Shown here piece after piece: positions 43,997 through 53,403 of a DNA stretch of 64,000 bases. A program made the translations under genes and the position numbers. The first letter of the stretch is position 1. The number at the start of each line of letters is the position of its first letter. The notes beneath the pieces were generated by a model that worked only from the letters and a program-made list of their open reading frames with translations, was not told the origin of the DNA and did no database searches. Source of the DNA: Gemmatimonadota bacterium (GTDB taxonomy: Bacteria > Gemmatimonadota > Gemmatimonadetes > Gemmatimonadales > GWC2-71-9); the NCBI GenBank assembly GCA_016704275.1, contig JADJAK010000006.1:248001-312000 (forward strand), given 5' to 3'.

Positions 43997-44470
43997 CTAC
44001 TTCTTCGATCGCAGTGACTGGATGGTCACCGGCCCGAGCCCGGTATGCACGAACGGGATCCGATTGCGGGCAATCGCCTGGTCGACCAACGCCACGACGG
44101 CCGGACGCTTCAGGGTCGCCGCGCTCTCCACGGTGATCCACCGGGTCAGCTTGGCAGTGCCCTGCAGGAGCTTCTCCGGATCGGCCAATCCCTTGCCCGG
44201 ATTGAAGTACACCCGGACCTCGTCCTCGCTCGTGCGGATGCCGAGAATGCCCTCCATGCCGCGGCCGCTCGGCGAGAAGCTCAGGACGACACAGTCGGCA
44301 TATTCATAAACCAACTCATGGGCCGCAGGGAGACGCGCCCGCAGCCATCGGCGCACGGTGGCGGTGAGTCGTTGCTGCGTGGGGGCGATCGTGGCCAGCA
44401 AGGCACGCATCGTCGATTCCGCTGCGCGTCGCTCGGCCGCAGGCTGGCTGCTTGGCGCTGAAGGGCTCAC
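43997..44470 (-). CDS. DUF1801-like protein
   Basis: 157 residues. The pattern VRRWLRARLPAAHELVYEYA, then GILGIRTSEDEVRVYFNPGK and LLQGTAKLTRWITVESAATL, matches small DUF1801 (YdhG-related) proteins. GTG 44470 overlaps the stop of the DHFR-like gene upstream, so they are coupled. Function unknown; members of this superfamily include proteins of the frataxin-like fold. Confidence 0.78.
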   Translation of the reverse strand: MSPSAPSSQPAAERRAAESTMRALLATIAPTQQRLTATVRRWLRARLPAAHELVYEYADCVVLSFSPSGRGMEGILGIRTSEDEVRVYFNPGKGLADPEKLLQGTAKLTRWITVESAATLKRPAVVALVDQAIARNRIPFVHTGLGPVTIQSLRSKK

Positions 44471-45120
44471 GATGGCTCCCGACGCAGCACCACGTGCGTC
44501 GCCTTCTCCGTGGATGCACTCGCGACACACCGGTAGCCCAGCCCCCGCATGTCGACGCCCTCGAAGAGCCGCTCGCCCGCGCCAAGGAAGACCGGGGCAA
44601 TCGCCAGGTGCAGTTCGTCGATGAGGCCCGCACGCAGGTACTGCTGAATCGTGCTCGCTCCGCCACCGATCCGCACGTCGCGGTCGCCCGCCGCCTCGCG
44701 TGCGCGGTCCAGCGCCTCGTGAATACCGCCCGTCACGAAGTGGAAGGTCGTGCCGCCCTCCATCTCGAGGGGTGGCCGCGCATGATGCGTCAACACGAAG
44801 ACGGGAAAGTGATACGGTGGATTCTCCCCCCACCATCCCTTCCATTCCATGTCCGGCCACGGGCCGCGGATGGGCCCGAACATGTTCCGCCCCAGAATCC
44901 ACGACCCGACGTTCCGGAAGCCGCGCGCGGCGAAGTCGTCGTCCACCCCGGTGGTGCCGTCCTCGTTGCCGAACAAGGCGCGCTGCAGGGTGCGCGTCGG
45001 GAAGAGCCACTGATGCAGATCAGGCCCGCCAACGCCGAGGGGATTGCTGAGGTCCTGATGCGGGCCTGCGCCGTAACCGTCAAGGGAGATGGTATAGCTC
45101 TCGACTCGAACTCGCGTCAT
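44467..45120 (-). CDS. Dihydrofolate reductase family (RibD C-terminal-like) protein
   Basis: 217 residues. N-terminal VRVESYTISLDGYGAGPHQD and later SWILGRNMFG, VFVLTHHARPPLEMEGG, RIGGGASTIQQYLRAGLIDELHLAIAPVFLG (split here for length, read as GGASTIQQYLRAG and LHLAIAPVFLGAGERLF) fit the RibD-C/DHFR fold with the Gly-rich NADPH site. It probably reduces an unknown substrate. Its stop overlaps the DUF1801-like start. A second, less similar copy of the family is at 55016. Confidence 0.85.
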   Translation of the reverse strand: MTRVRVESYTISLDGYGAGPHQDLSNPLGVGGPDLHQWLFPTRTLQRALFGNEDGTTGVDDDFAARGFRNVGSWILGRNMFGPIRGPWPDMEWKGWWGENPPYHFPVFVLTHHARPPLEMEGGTTFHFVTGGIHEALDRAREAAGDRDVRIGGGASTIQQYLRAGLIDELHLAIAPVFLGAGERLFEGVDMRGLGYRCVASASTEKATHVVLRREPS

Positions 45121-45351
45121 CTGGATTTTCCTGGGGGCATTGGCCTTTCACTCGGGGCACCGACGGTGGCTCGACAGGTGGGAGCGCCCTCAATCTCCAA
45201 TCCCGTCATCGCGCCGGCAAGTGCGGTCTCCCCGACGATACGCAGACGGACCGACCTCCTGGGCGGGGCGACGTAACGGTCCCTTCACATCCCTCGCGCG
45301 ATGGCGGTGCCGCCTGCAGATTAGTGGCTCTCCCCTCGTCAGGAACCGTGG

Positions 45352-46890
45352 ATGCATCGTCGCTCCTTTCTCGACCTGGCGCGCTACGCCGCGCTGGCCG
45401 CCGTCATTCCCACCGAATGGCGCGTCCGCCTGCGCCCCTCCTTCCGGGCCGATCCCTTTGCCCTCGGCGTCGCCTCCGGAGATCCCACCGCCACCAGCGT
45501 GATGCTGTGGACGCGGCTCGCGCCCGAGCCGCTGGTGCCCGGGTACGGGATGGACGCGGTGCGCACGGCCGTGCGCTGGGAGCTGGCCGCCGACGAGGCC
45601 TTCAGCCGCGTGATCCAGAAGGGGCAAGCCACCGCCGCCCCGGAACTGGGCCACAGCGTGCACGTCGACGCCACGGGGCTCGAGCCCGGCCGTGACTACT
45701 TCTACCGCTTCATGGCCGGGGATGCGGTGAGTGCCATCGGCCGGACGCGCACCACCCCGGCAGCAGGCGCGATCGACTCGCTGCGGCTCGGCGTCGCCGG
45801 CTGCCAGGGCTACGAGGCGGGCTACTACACCGCGTTCGCGCACATGGCCAGGGAGCGCTTCGACCTGATCGCCCATACCGGCGACTACATCTACGAGTAC
45901 AGCGGCCGCGATGGCAACGTGCGCAAGCACGCGACGATCGAGATCTCCTCGCTCGAGCACTACCGCATGCGCTACGCCCAGTACAAGACCGATCAGGACC
46001 TCCAGGCCGCCCATGCGAGCTGTCCCTGGCTCGTCACCTGGGACGACCACGAGGTCGACAACAACTATGCCGGCTCGGTCGGCGAGAACGGGATGGAGTC
46101 CGAGGAGCAGATGCGTGCCCGTCGGGCCATGGCCTATCAGGCGTGGTGGGAGAACCAGCCGGTGCGGGTGCCGCGGGTTCGGTCGTGGGCGGAGCTGACC
46201 ATTCACCGGACCACGGCGTGGGGCAGCCTCGCGCAGCTGTGGACGCTCGACACCCGCCAGTATCGCAGCGATCAGCCATGCAACGACGGCAATCGCGTCG
46301 TGCCGTGTGGGGACTGGGGCAGTGCGCAGCACACCATGCTTGGTGACGCCCAGGAATCGTGGCTCACCGCAGGGTTGGGCGCGAACCGCGCACGGTGGCA
46401 GGTGCTCGCGCAGCAGGTGATGATGGCACCGTTCGACTTCCGTGCCGGACCCGAGGCCCAGCTCTCGATGGATCAGTGGAGCGGCTACCCCGCAGCCCGC
46501 GACCGCCTGCTCGGCACGATCGCCAAGCGCGCACCGAACCGGACCGTCGTGCTCACCGGTGATATCCACTCCGCCTGGGTGAACGAACTGAGCGCCGACT
46601 TCCGCCGCCCGGGCGCCCCCATCGTGGCCGCGGAGTTTGTCGGGACCAGTATCGCCTCAGGCGGCGATGGGGCCGATCGCTCCGGTGGCGTCAATGAAGC
46701 TTCACTGGCCGAGAACCCGCACACCAAATGGCAGAACGCGCGGCGCGGCTACTTGAGTTGCCGAGTCACGCCGGAGGCGTGGCACACCGACTATCGCACC
46801 GTGCCGTACATCACGCGGCCGGGCGCGCCGGTGGAAACGGCGAGCCGGTGGCGCGTCGAGCACGGGGTAGCGGGAATTCAGAAGGTCTGA
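45352..46890 (+). CDS. phoD: Alkaline phosphatase D (PhoD-like), Tat-exported
   Basis: 512 residues. Tat signal MHRRSFLDLARYAALAA at the N-terminus (twin Arg then Phe-Leu). PhoD N-terminal domain FALGVASGDPTATSVMLWTR; metallophosphoesterase motifs AHTGDYIYEYSG (Asp metal ligand), VTWDDHEVDNNYAG (Asp-His) and VVLTGDIHSAWVNEL (His). The arrangement (AGCQGY, then DYIYEY, WDDHE, GDIH) is complete. It would hydrolyse phosphodiesters or phosphomonoesters, including from teichoic-type polymers, in the periplasm. Start ATG 45352 follows an AGGAA site. Confidence 0.92.
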   Translation: MHRRSFLDLARYAALAAVIPTEWRVRLRPSFRADPFALGVASGDPTATSVMLWTRLAPEPLVPGYGMDAVRTAVRWELAADEAFSRVIQKGQATAAPELGHSVHVDATGLEPGRDYFYRFMAGDAVSAIGRTRTTPAAGAIDSLRLGVAGCQGYEAGYYTAFAHMARERFDLIAHTGDYIYEYSGRDGNVRKHATIEISSLEHYRMRYAQYKTDQDLQAAHASCPWLVTWDDHEVDNNYAGSVGENGMESEEQMRARRAMAYQAWWENQPVRVPRVRSWAELTIHRTTAWGSLAQLWTLDTRQYRSDQPCNDGNRVVPCGDWGSAQHTMLGDAQESWLTAGLGANRARWQVLAQQVMMAPFDFRAGPEAQLSMDQWSGYPAARDRLLGTIAKRAPNRTVVLTGDIHSAWVNELSADFRRPGAPIVAAEFVGTSIASGGDGADRSGGVNEASLAENPHTKWQNARRGYLSCRVTPEAWHTDYRTVPYITRPGAPVETASRWRVEHGVAGIQKV

Positions 46891-46902
46891 AGCGCGCTGG
46901 CC

Positions 46903-47888
46903 TCAGCGTGCACGCGGCCGCAGGAAGGAGACGCCTTCCATCTGCCCTGCCACCGCCGCCGGCGCGGAGATGCCCAGGTACTGCAGGATCGAGGGCGCGA
47001 TGTCCACGATCGCCAGCGCTCCATTCGTGAAGCGCGGACCGAGCGCCGACTGGTTGGTCACGATCCACGTCGTGCGCTCACGGACGGACTGCCCACCGTG
47101 ACCCTTGCCCGTTGGCGCATCGCGCCCGTGGTCGGTGGTCACGACGATCATCCACTCTTCGCCCATCGCCTGACGCTGCTTGACCGCCTCCCAGATGCGC
47201 CCCACCCGGGCATCCGCCTGCCGCACCGCCGTGTCGAACCCCTCGCCGTCGCCGTTGGCATGCGCGGCGTCGTCGGTGTGCTGGAGATAGACCCACGAAA
47301 GGTCCGGACCCTTCGCCGCGATGTACGCGGCGGCGTCCGTGCCACGCGTTCATCGATGGCCAGGATGTATTTCGACGCCGGATCGTGCGGGAAGGCGACG
47401 GTGTCCCGCTCGAAGCCGTCGGCGGCATGATCGAGCCGGAAGTTGCCTGCGTCGGGGCGGCCTTCGCCGAGGAGCACCGTCCGGTTGTCGAGCCAGGTGG
47501 AGAAGATCGCGGTCTGGCGGGAGGGATCGACCGACTCGACGATCCGGAAGATGTTCCAGTAGTCGTAGTTGGGCGACAGCTTGCTGTTCCCGCGGACGTT
47601 GTGCTTGTTGGCCCACGTCGCCGTCAGCAGGCTGATGTAGCCGGGCGCCGAGATGGTCGGTGTCTCGGTGGGGCCACCCAGTTCGCCGCCGACATGGGCG
47701 CGCGCATAGCCGCCGGCCGCCGCGATCGCATCGATCGACGGCGTGGCCACCCGTTCGATCACATCGGCCGGGATGCCATCGAGGATGATGAAGACCGCTT
47801 TGCGCGGCGCCGCCGCGGTCCTGGCAAGTGGCTGGCCGCAGGCCGACACCAGGGAGAGGCTGAGGAGGAATGGCAGAAGTGTGCGCAT
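46903..47888 (-). CDS. Alkaline phosphatase superfamily (nucleotide pyrophosphatase/sulfatase-like) protein, frameshifted near 47338
   Basis: Lipoprotein-like signal (LLPFLLSLSLVSACGQ). The N-terminal part has KAVFIILDGIPADVIERV (metal Asp), PTISAPGYISLLTATW (nucleophile Thr/Ser region) and NFRLDHAADG. The frame is lost near 47338; the next frame continues SWVYLQHTDDAAHANGDG (Asp-His metal site) and WMIVVTTDHGRDAPTGKGHG. Read across, it is a complete metal-dependent phosphatase of about 330 residues. Its upstream neighbour on the strand is the DUF6265-like gene, 31 bases away. Confidence 0.8.
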
Positions 47889-47919
47889 CGTTCCGGTGCG
47901 GTCCTCAGGAGTTCGGGTC

Positions 47920-48837
47920 CTATCGGGCTTCACGCGTGTAGTCGAAGCGCCGGGGCGTGCCACCCTTCATGAAGCCGATCGTGGCGCGCAGCGCTCCGTC
48001 GGCCGAGAGCTCGTAGACGATCCGCTTCGGATAGTCGTTGCGCGGGTTGTCGAAGACGGCGCGGCTCTTCGTCAGCTCGGTGAGCACGAACACTGTTGGC
48101 GGAGCGCCGCCGGGCTGGGCGATGTAGACCAGCCCGCTGTCACGCTCGACGATGCGCAGGTACTCGAACGCCGACATCTTGCCGCGGGAGACCGTCCGCG
48201 AGGTGGCGAGCATCGCACCGCCCAGTGCGGGGCTCCATCGCTCCTCGATCGACGACCCCGAGCTCCTCGTCCCCACCCATGGGCCGGCCAGCCACGCCAT
48301 GTCGCCAATGGCGGCCTTGATCGGCGCGGGCATCGCGATGTCTTCGGCGTGGCGGTAGAGCGCGACCGATTCATACGGGCCGGCCGCTGCGGACGCGGCG
48401 CGTACGAGCAGCCCCTCGGGCGTGATGCGGAACTCGCGCCGAATCAGCCCGTCGGGCGTGTTGGTGGAGCTGCGGACGAAGTTCACCTGATAGGTGAACG
48501 CATCGTCCTTCGACGCGCCGCGGTAGTGCACCGCCTGCGTCGGCTCCGTGATGGTGGTGGTGGCTCCGTCGAGGGCAACCCGCACGTTGGTGTGCCCGGA
48601 GCCATGGCCGCGCACCAGGATGACCGCGCCCTGCTCCACGCGCATCGAGAAGGTGGAGCTCATCGGCGGACCGAGTTGCTCGAGGGCGCGCCCCTCGGTG
48701 CGGTCCTCGACGTAGATCCATTCCCCTTCCAGGGCGCGCAACCCCTGGGCCTGCGCCGACAACGTGTCTGGCGTCGCCGTGGCGCCGAGGGTGGCGAGCA
48801 GGGCGACGATGATGGTTGGCCGGAATCGTGGCTGCAT
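47920..48837 (-). CDS. Exported DUF6265-like protein
   Basis: 305 residues with a signal peptide (TIIVALLATLGATATPD). It has two lipocalin-like halves: GLRALEGEWIYVEDRTEG, and DMAWLAGPWVGTRSSGSS with IEERWSPALGGAMLATSRT and GKMSAFEYLRIVERDSG, the signature of DUF6265/DUF1579-type proteins. These are calycin-like barrels with unknown ligand. Likely in the periplasm. It precedes the phosphatase gene on the same strand. Confidence 0.75.
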   Translation of the reverse strand: MQPRFRPTIIVALLATLGATATPDTLSAQAQGLRALEGEWIYVEDRTEGRALEQLGPPMSSTFSMRVEQGAVILVRGHGSGHTNVRVALDGATTTITEPTQAVHYRGASKDDAFTYQVNFVRSSTNTPDGLIRREFRITPEGLLVRAASAAAGPYESVALYRHAEDIAMPAPIKAAIGDMAWLAGPWVGTRSSGSSIEERWSPALGGAMLATSRTVSRGKMSAFEYLRIVERDSGLVYIAQPGGAPPTVFVLTELTKSRAVFDNPRNDYPKRIVYELSADGALRATIGFMKGGTPRRFDYTREAR

Positions 48838-48916
48838 GGCGGAGCCTCCACTGGTGGTGCGATCGCGCCCACATGGCGACATGGCGAATATACCAGCCCG
48901 TCGAAGCGGTGCGCCG

Positions 48917-49522
48917 TCAGCGCGTGCCGAGAGGACGCATGGCCGCGTAGTAGTGATTCCCGCCTTCATCAACGTCCGTGGCACCGACACTGAGACCGAC
49001 CTCGGCGAGGGCCTCGCCATACGCCTCGGCGCCCAGCGACTGCGACGCGCGGCCGGTGAGCGAGTCGGTCCAACGGCACGGCTCCACCGGTGCGGTGAAG
49101 AGGAACTGCCCGCCGGGTCGCAGTGCCGCTGCGACCCGGCGAATCACGTCCCGTTGCGCGGACTCCGACAGCAGGAAGAGCAGCCCAATGGCCACCACCC
49201 CGTCGAAGGTCCGATTGAAGAACGTCGAGTCCTCGACGGCCTCGCACACGACCGCCGCGTGCGGGAATCGATCTCGAAACCCCGCCACCAGGCTTGGGGA
49301 GGCGTCGACGCCATGGACGTCGAAGCCACACGTCAGCAATGTCTCCGCGATCGGCACGCCACTTCCGCACCCCAAGTCGAGCACGGCACCCCCCGGCCGC
49401 ACTGACCGCGCCCACGCCCGGACGGCGCCCACCCCGGCGCGCGATCGCACGGCCATGAACGTGGCGGCCACGTCTTCCCAGCCGTTCGATCGGTCATCGG
49501 GGTGTGCTTGGTCTGGTGCCAT
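48917..49522 (-). CDS. Class I SAM-dependent methyltransferase
   Basis: About 201 residues from ATG 49522; a TTG at 49546 overlapping the upstream stop (TTGA) is an alternative. SAM motif AVLDLGCGSGVPIAETL, the acidic VHGVDASPSLVAGFRDR, VVAIGLLFLLSES and the beta-strand LRPGGQFLFTAPVEPC. Family is the common methyltransferase domain 11/25 type; substrate unknown. It follows the serine hydrolase gene on the minus strand. Confidence 0.87.
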   Translation of the reverse strand: MAPDQAHPDDRSNGWEDVAATFMAVRSRAGVGAVRAWARSVRPGGAVLDLGCGSGVPIAETLLTCGFDVHGVDASPSLVAGFRDRFPHAAVVCEAVEDSTFFNRTFDGVVAIGLLFLLSESAQRDVIRRVAAALRPGGQFLFTAPVEPCRWTDSLTGRASQSLGAEAYGEALAEVGLSVGATDVDEGGNHYYAAMRPLGTR

Positions 49523-49542
49523 GTCTGCGCTCGAAAACGAGG

Positions 49543-51324
49543 TCAAGAATTCGAACCTGCCCGAGTACAGCGCAGGTCGCGGACCGAGTCCTCGCCCGGC
49601 GGAGTCGACACGACCAGTTCGCTCACCCGGCCGGCGCGATCGCGACGGAACTGCAGTCGCGCCGACACGGCGCCGTCCGGCCCGAAGCCTCGCAGGTATT
49701 GGTCGCGGGCCACTGGCCGGAGGGTCAGGTCAACCTGACCGGGCCGGCGCAATAAGAGCTTTGCACCGCGAGCCTCAAGCTGCCATCCGGCATCGAGGTC
49801 CGGGCAAGACCAGAACCCGGCATACTCGGCGATGGCGACGGCGGACGGTCGCCAGATTGCCGCATCCGTGACCCGCTCGGATGCGCCGATGGGTTCGTCG
49901 TTCCAGGACATCTCCAGCCGCAGGGGACCGCCCGAAGCCGTTGGCCGGAACGTAAATCGCCCCACCACGCCCGTGCGCCCAACCTCGAAGAAGCGACCAT
50001 CGCCGGCAGGTGTCATCGGATAGAACACTTCGTCCGTCGCATCGTCGAAGACGACCTCCCCCAGGACGCCCTGCCGCACCTCGATGGGCCACACGTCCCA
50101 CGGGTCGTCGATCGGCCGATAGGTGCCGGCATACCGCGCGAGTGCGTCGGGCGGCAACACGACGGCGGTGGGCGCTGGCGCGCGTTTGCTCGCCGGACTC
50201 ATTGCAGCCCCGAGATAGATGTCCGCCACACGCTCAGCCAACCGCGGCGCCTCGAGATCGTCGGAGTTGCAGAGCGTGGCGACAGTGAATCGCTGCTCCG
50301 GAAATCGCAAAAACACAGCGTGCGTGCCCGGGGGGTGGCCACGGCGCCAAATGGTCTTGAGCCCCCGGTACACGCCGAGTCGGAGGCCATAGGCGTACGG
50401 GATGGTGTCGCCGCTCGGAAGCACCGGTCGGCTGAGCATGCGCGCGATCGTCGCCTCTCCGCCCACCAGTGGTCGGTCGAAATTGCGGTCAAAGCGGGCG
50501 AGATCTTCGACCGAGGCATAGACGTTGTCCCCACCAAATGTCTGCGAGGTGGGGAACTCGACGCTCGGCCCCTCGAGCGAGACGGAGTGACCGAAGGCCC
50601 GGTCTCTCGAAGCGTTAGTGCTTCGGTCGTCAACGAAACTCGCATGCATTCCCAAGGGGGCGAACACCGCCTGCTGCATGTGTTGACCGAACGGAACGCC
50701 GACGACGCGCTGGATGATCAGACCGAGTACACCGAAGTCCGTGTGACTGTACTCGTGCCGCGTTCCCGGCTCGAAGTTCAGGCCACGTTGCGACGCGATG
50801 AGGCGGAGGAACTGCGTCTGGGTCGTGACGTCTCGTCCGGCAAGCACCTCGAGTGTCCCGAAATCGCGGAGGCCACTGGTGTGCTGCAACAGATCGAACA
50901 CGCGGATCGGGCGGCCATAGTCTGGGAGTTCCGGCACCCAGCGACGCACGTCGTCGTCCAGGGCGAGCTGGCCGCGCTCCACCAGCATGAGCGCCGCAAG
51001 TGCGGTGAACGGCTTCGAGGCGGAGCCCAGGTTGAACGTCGAACGCGAGGTGAGCGGGCGTCCGTCCTCGATGCTCGCAACCCCATACCCGCGCGCGAGC
51101 ACGATCTCGCCGCTACGGTAGACGCCGACGGCACAGCCCGGCGCGTCCGGACGGATCGTGCTGCGAAAGAGTGAGTCGACCTGCGCGGACTGCACCGAGT
51201 TCCGCGAGTCAGGCGCGGCGGAGCAACCGGTCGTGGTCGCGATGATCGCCAGTCCGGCACAGATCGCGACGCGCCGGTCGCGTCGGTAGCCTGGAGTAGC
51301 CAATTCAGGCCTCGCTGGCGGCAA
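49543..51324 (-). CDS. Beta-lactamase-family serine hydrolase (class C/EstB-like) lipoprotein
   Basis: 593 residues, with lipobox TTGCSA. Catalytic SxxK is in NLGSASKPFTALAAL near residue 100; the second motif is YSHTDFGVLG near 195, where the usual YxN appears as Tyr-Ser-His; the third is RRGHPPGTHA (His-x-Gly). A C-terminal extension of about 200 residues (ARYAGTYRPIDDPW, EYAGFWSCPDLDAG) resembles the DUF-type domains found in these hydrolases. It probably cleaves esters or D-Ala-peptides in the periplasm. Confidence 0.88.
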   Translation of the reverse strand: MPPARPELATPGYRRDRRVAICAGLAIIATTTGCSAAPDSRNSVQSAQVDSLFRSTIRPDAPGCAVGVYRSGEIVLARGYGVASIEDGRPLTSRSTFNLGSASKPFTALAALMLVERGQLALDDDVRRWVPELPDYGRPIRVFDLLQHTSGLRDFGTLEVLAGRDVTTQTQFLRLIASQRGLNFEPGTRHEYSHTDFGVLGLIIQRVVGVPFGQHMQQAVFAPLGMHASFVDDRSTNASRDRAFGHSVSLEGPSVEFPTSQTFGGDNVYASVEDLARFDRNFDRPLVGGEATIARMLSRPVLPSGDTIPYAYGLRLGVYRGLKTIWRRGHPPGTHAVFLRFPEQRFTVATLCNSDDLEAPRLAERVADIYLGAAMSPASKRAPAPTAVVLPPDALARYAGTYRPIDDPWDVWPIEVRQGVLGEVVFDDATDEVFYPMTPAGDGRFFEVGRTGVVGRFTFRPTASGGPLRLEMSWNDEPIGASERVTDAAIWRPSAVAIAEYAGFWSCPDLDAGWQLEARGAKLLLRRPGQVDLTLRPVARDQYLRGFGPDGAVSARLQFRRDRAGRVSELVVSTPPGEDSVRDLRCTRAGSNS

Positions 51325-51513
51325 GTGCCGGTTGGGCGGGACGCCACGCGTCGGGAGTGGCGTGCGGCGAGACGCTTGGATTCAGCTCCCGGCGAAGGAT
51401 ACGAGCGCCGAGCGAACCAAGGCAATTGCGAGCGCCCGTCCCGGCTGTGCGCCACCGGTTGCCCGGTGGCGCGTCCGGTGCGAATTTGACCAGATCCCTT
51501 TCAGAGAATCCCG

Positions 51514-52343
51514 ATGCTTCGGTACCGCGTGGCCGCCCTGGCAGTGCTTGCCGCATGCTGGACCATGACCGCCAATCCGCTCGCCGCCCAGTCGCGCCCG
51601 CCGGTGCCGGGACAGCCGTACCAGTACTGGGACGTCCTCGAAGCCGATGGGGCGGCGCGGAAGATTTACTTCCGCAATGACCTGGAGTACGCGATCACCA
51701 TCACGGAGGTGACGATCTCCCGCTGCGAAAACACCCTTCAAGTGTGCGGCACCTATCCTGCCAAGCTGCTCGTCGATCCAGGAAAGACCGTGATGGCCTT
51801 CCGGGTCGAGCGAGACGACCGGAAACTGGGGTGGAGTTGGGCGTACTCCTTCCGCACCTCGGCCACGGGCAAGCCCAGCGCGCCGCCCCCGAGCGAAGCG
51901 CCGCGGGCCATGACGCCGACCGGGCCGATCATGGTGAAGGCGGTCCCCGTGGATTCGCTGGTGCCGATCGTGGCGGCGACGGAGGAGAATGCATCCTGCG
52001 GGAAGATCACCGTGCCGAACCTTCCCGAGGGACACCGGGCGTTCGTGATGCTGTTCGGGCCGGCGAAGCAGCAGCCCGTGCGGATGGTGATGGTGCGCGT
52101 CGATGACAACAATGCGCCGTACGACTATCGCGACCAGCGGGTGAGATCGGCGACAACCTCGCCGATCCCTACCGATCGATCGTCACGATCGACTTCCTGC
52201 GCCAGAGCGCGATCGTGCAGAACAGCGGACACGGGGAGCCACCGACGGTGTTCCGCGCGACCGGCCTGGCCATCAAGACGGCCGCCTCGCTCGGCAACCC
52301 GGCGGCGGTGGTGGCGAGGATAGTGAAGGAGTGTGGCAAGTAG
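51514..52343 (+). CDS. Exported hypothetical protein, frameshifted near 52138
   Basis: A signal peptide (LAVLAACWTMTANPLAA) and a beta-rich body (YQYWDVLEADGAARKIYFRN, ITEVTISRCENTLQVCGT) with a Pro-rich linker at about 115-130 and KITVPNLPEGHRAFVML. The frame is lost near 52138; the next frame ends SIVTIDFLRQSAIVQN and TAASLGNPAAVVARIVKECGK at TAG 52341. Four Cys may form disulfides. No family recognised. It is transcribed in the same direction as the ArsR gene but a new promoter lies between. Confidence 0.6.
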
Positions 52344-52394
52344 CGGGTGCGCCCCGGAAGCTACGCCGGGCCTGACGGGCCTTGGCCCATGGGC

Positions 52395-52423
52395 TTGACG
52401 GCTCTGTTTTGGTATTGTATATA
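52395..52423 (+). promoter_or_regulatory. Promoter of the second ArsR/AHSA1 operon
   Basis: TTGACG (52395-52400), a 17-base spacer and TATATA (52418-52423) form a strong sigma-70-type promoter in this GC-rich DNA. A start site near 52430 leaves a leader of about 20 bases with GAAAGAGG before the ATG at 52451. CCATA and TATGG arms at 52425-52438 could be an operator. Confidence 0.7.
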
Positions 52424-52450
52424 ACCATATCCTTATGGAAAGAGGTGGTT

Positions 52451-52804
52451 ATGTACGCTTCGGAATACCTCGACCTCACCTTCGCCGCCCTGGCCGACCC
52501 CACGCGCCGCGCCATCCTGGCGCGCCTGGCGACGGGTGAGGCCACCGTGACGGAACTCGCCAAGCCGTTCGCGATGAGCCAGCCGGCCATTTCCAAGCAC
52601 CTGAAAGTGCTGGAGCGCGCCGGCCTCATCTCGATCGGCGTCGATGCTCAGCGGCGTCCCCGCAAGCTGGAACCGAAGCGACTGGCAGAGGCCGTCGATT
52701 GGATCGAGCGGTACCGCGAGATCTTCGAACAGAACTACCAGCGGCTCGATACGCTGCTGGAGGTGCTTCAGGCCCCGCCGTCCAAGCGCAAGACCACCAG
52801 GTAG
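52451..52804 (+). CDS. ArsR family transcriptional regulator
   Basis: 117 residues. Winged helix: LADPTRRAILARLATGE, then VTELAKPFAMSQPAISKHLK as the recognition helix and VLERAGLISIGVDAQRRP as the wing. No metal-binding CxC or similar site, so a non-metal ArsR (SdpR/AHSA1-linked type). It is followed after 44 bases by an AHSA1-type protein, a standard operonic pair. Its promoter is near consensus. Confidence 0.92.
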   Translation: MYASEYLDLTFAALADPTRRAILARLATGEATVTELAKPFAMSQPAISKHLKVLERAGLISIGVDAQRRPRKLEPKRLAEAVDWIERYREIFEQNYQRLDTLLEVLQAPPSKRKTTR

Positions 52805-52848
52805 CCCAGGTCGGCGCGCCATCACGACTACGTACCCAGGAGAAGCCG

Positions 52849-53346
52849 ATGCCCAAGCCCGCCGAAGTGACCTTGCCGAATGATCGGGACGTGTGCGTCA
52901 CACGCACGTTCAATGCGCCCCGCCAATTGGTGTGGGATGCGCATGTCAGGCCAGACCTCGTGCGGCAATGGCAGGGCTATGACGGCTGGGACATGCCGGT
53001 GTGCGACATGGATGTCCGTGTCGGCGGCAGCTACAAGTGGCTGTGGAGAAACCTCGAGGACGGCCAACAGTTCGGCTTCTTCGGCACCTTCACCGCCGTC
53101 GACGAACCGTCCACGCTCGTCCACGAACAGTTCTTCGATCCGGGGAATGCGGGCTTCGCCATGCCCGTTGGCGATCCCTGCATCGTGTCACTGGCACTCC
53201 GTGAAGACAACGGCATCACGACGCTTCTCTGCACCATGACGTTCGCCTCGAAGGAAGCGCGCGAGGACGCGGTCTCCACCGGCATGGCCGAGGGCATGGA
53301 GCATAGCTACACCCGCCTCGATGAACTCTGCTTGGGAGCGGCGTGA
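52849..53346 (+). CDS. AHSA1/SRPBCC-type protein
   Basis: 165 residues from ATG 52849 (AGGAGA seven bases upstream). AHSA1 features: TRTFNAPRQLVWDAHVRPD, LVRQWQGYDGWDMPVCDMDV, VGGSYKWLWRNLEDGQQFGF and HEQFFDPG. This is the typical partner of the ArsR gene directly before it. Ligand is unknown; AHSA1-type proteins may bind a hydrophobic compound or help a chaperone. Confidence 0.92.
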   Translation: MPKPAEVTLPNDRDVCVTRTFNAPRQLVWDAHVRPDLVRQWQGYDGWDMPVCDMDVRVGGSYKWLWRNLEDGQQFGFFGTFTAVDEPSTLVHEQFFDPGNAGFAMPVGDPCIVSLALREDNGITTLLCTMTFASKEAREDAVSTGMAEGMEHSYTRLDELCLGAA

Positions 53347-53403
53347 AGGAGGCGTGCGATTGGCTATCCGGCCAAACACCACCCCTGTGACACTGCTGCC
53401 GCG

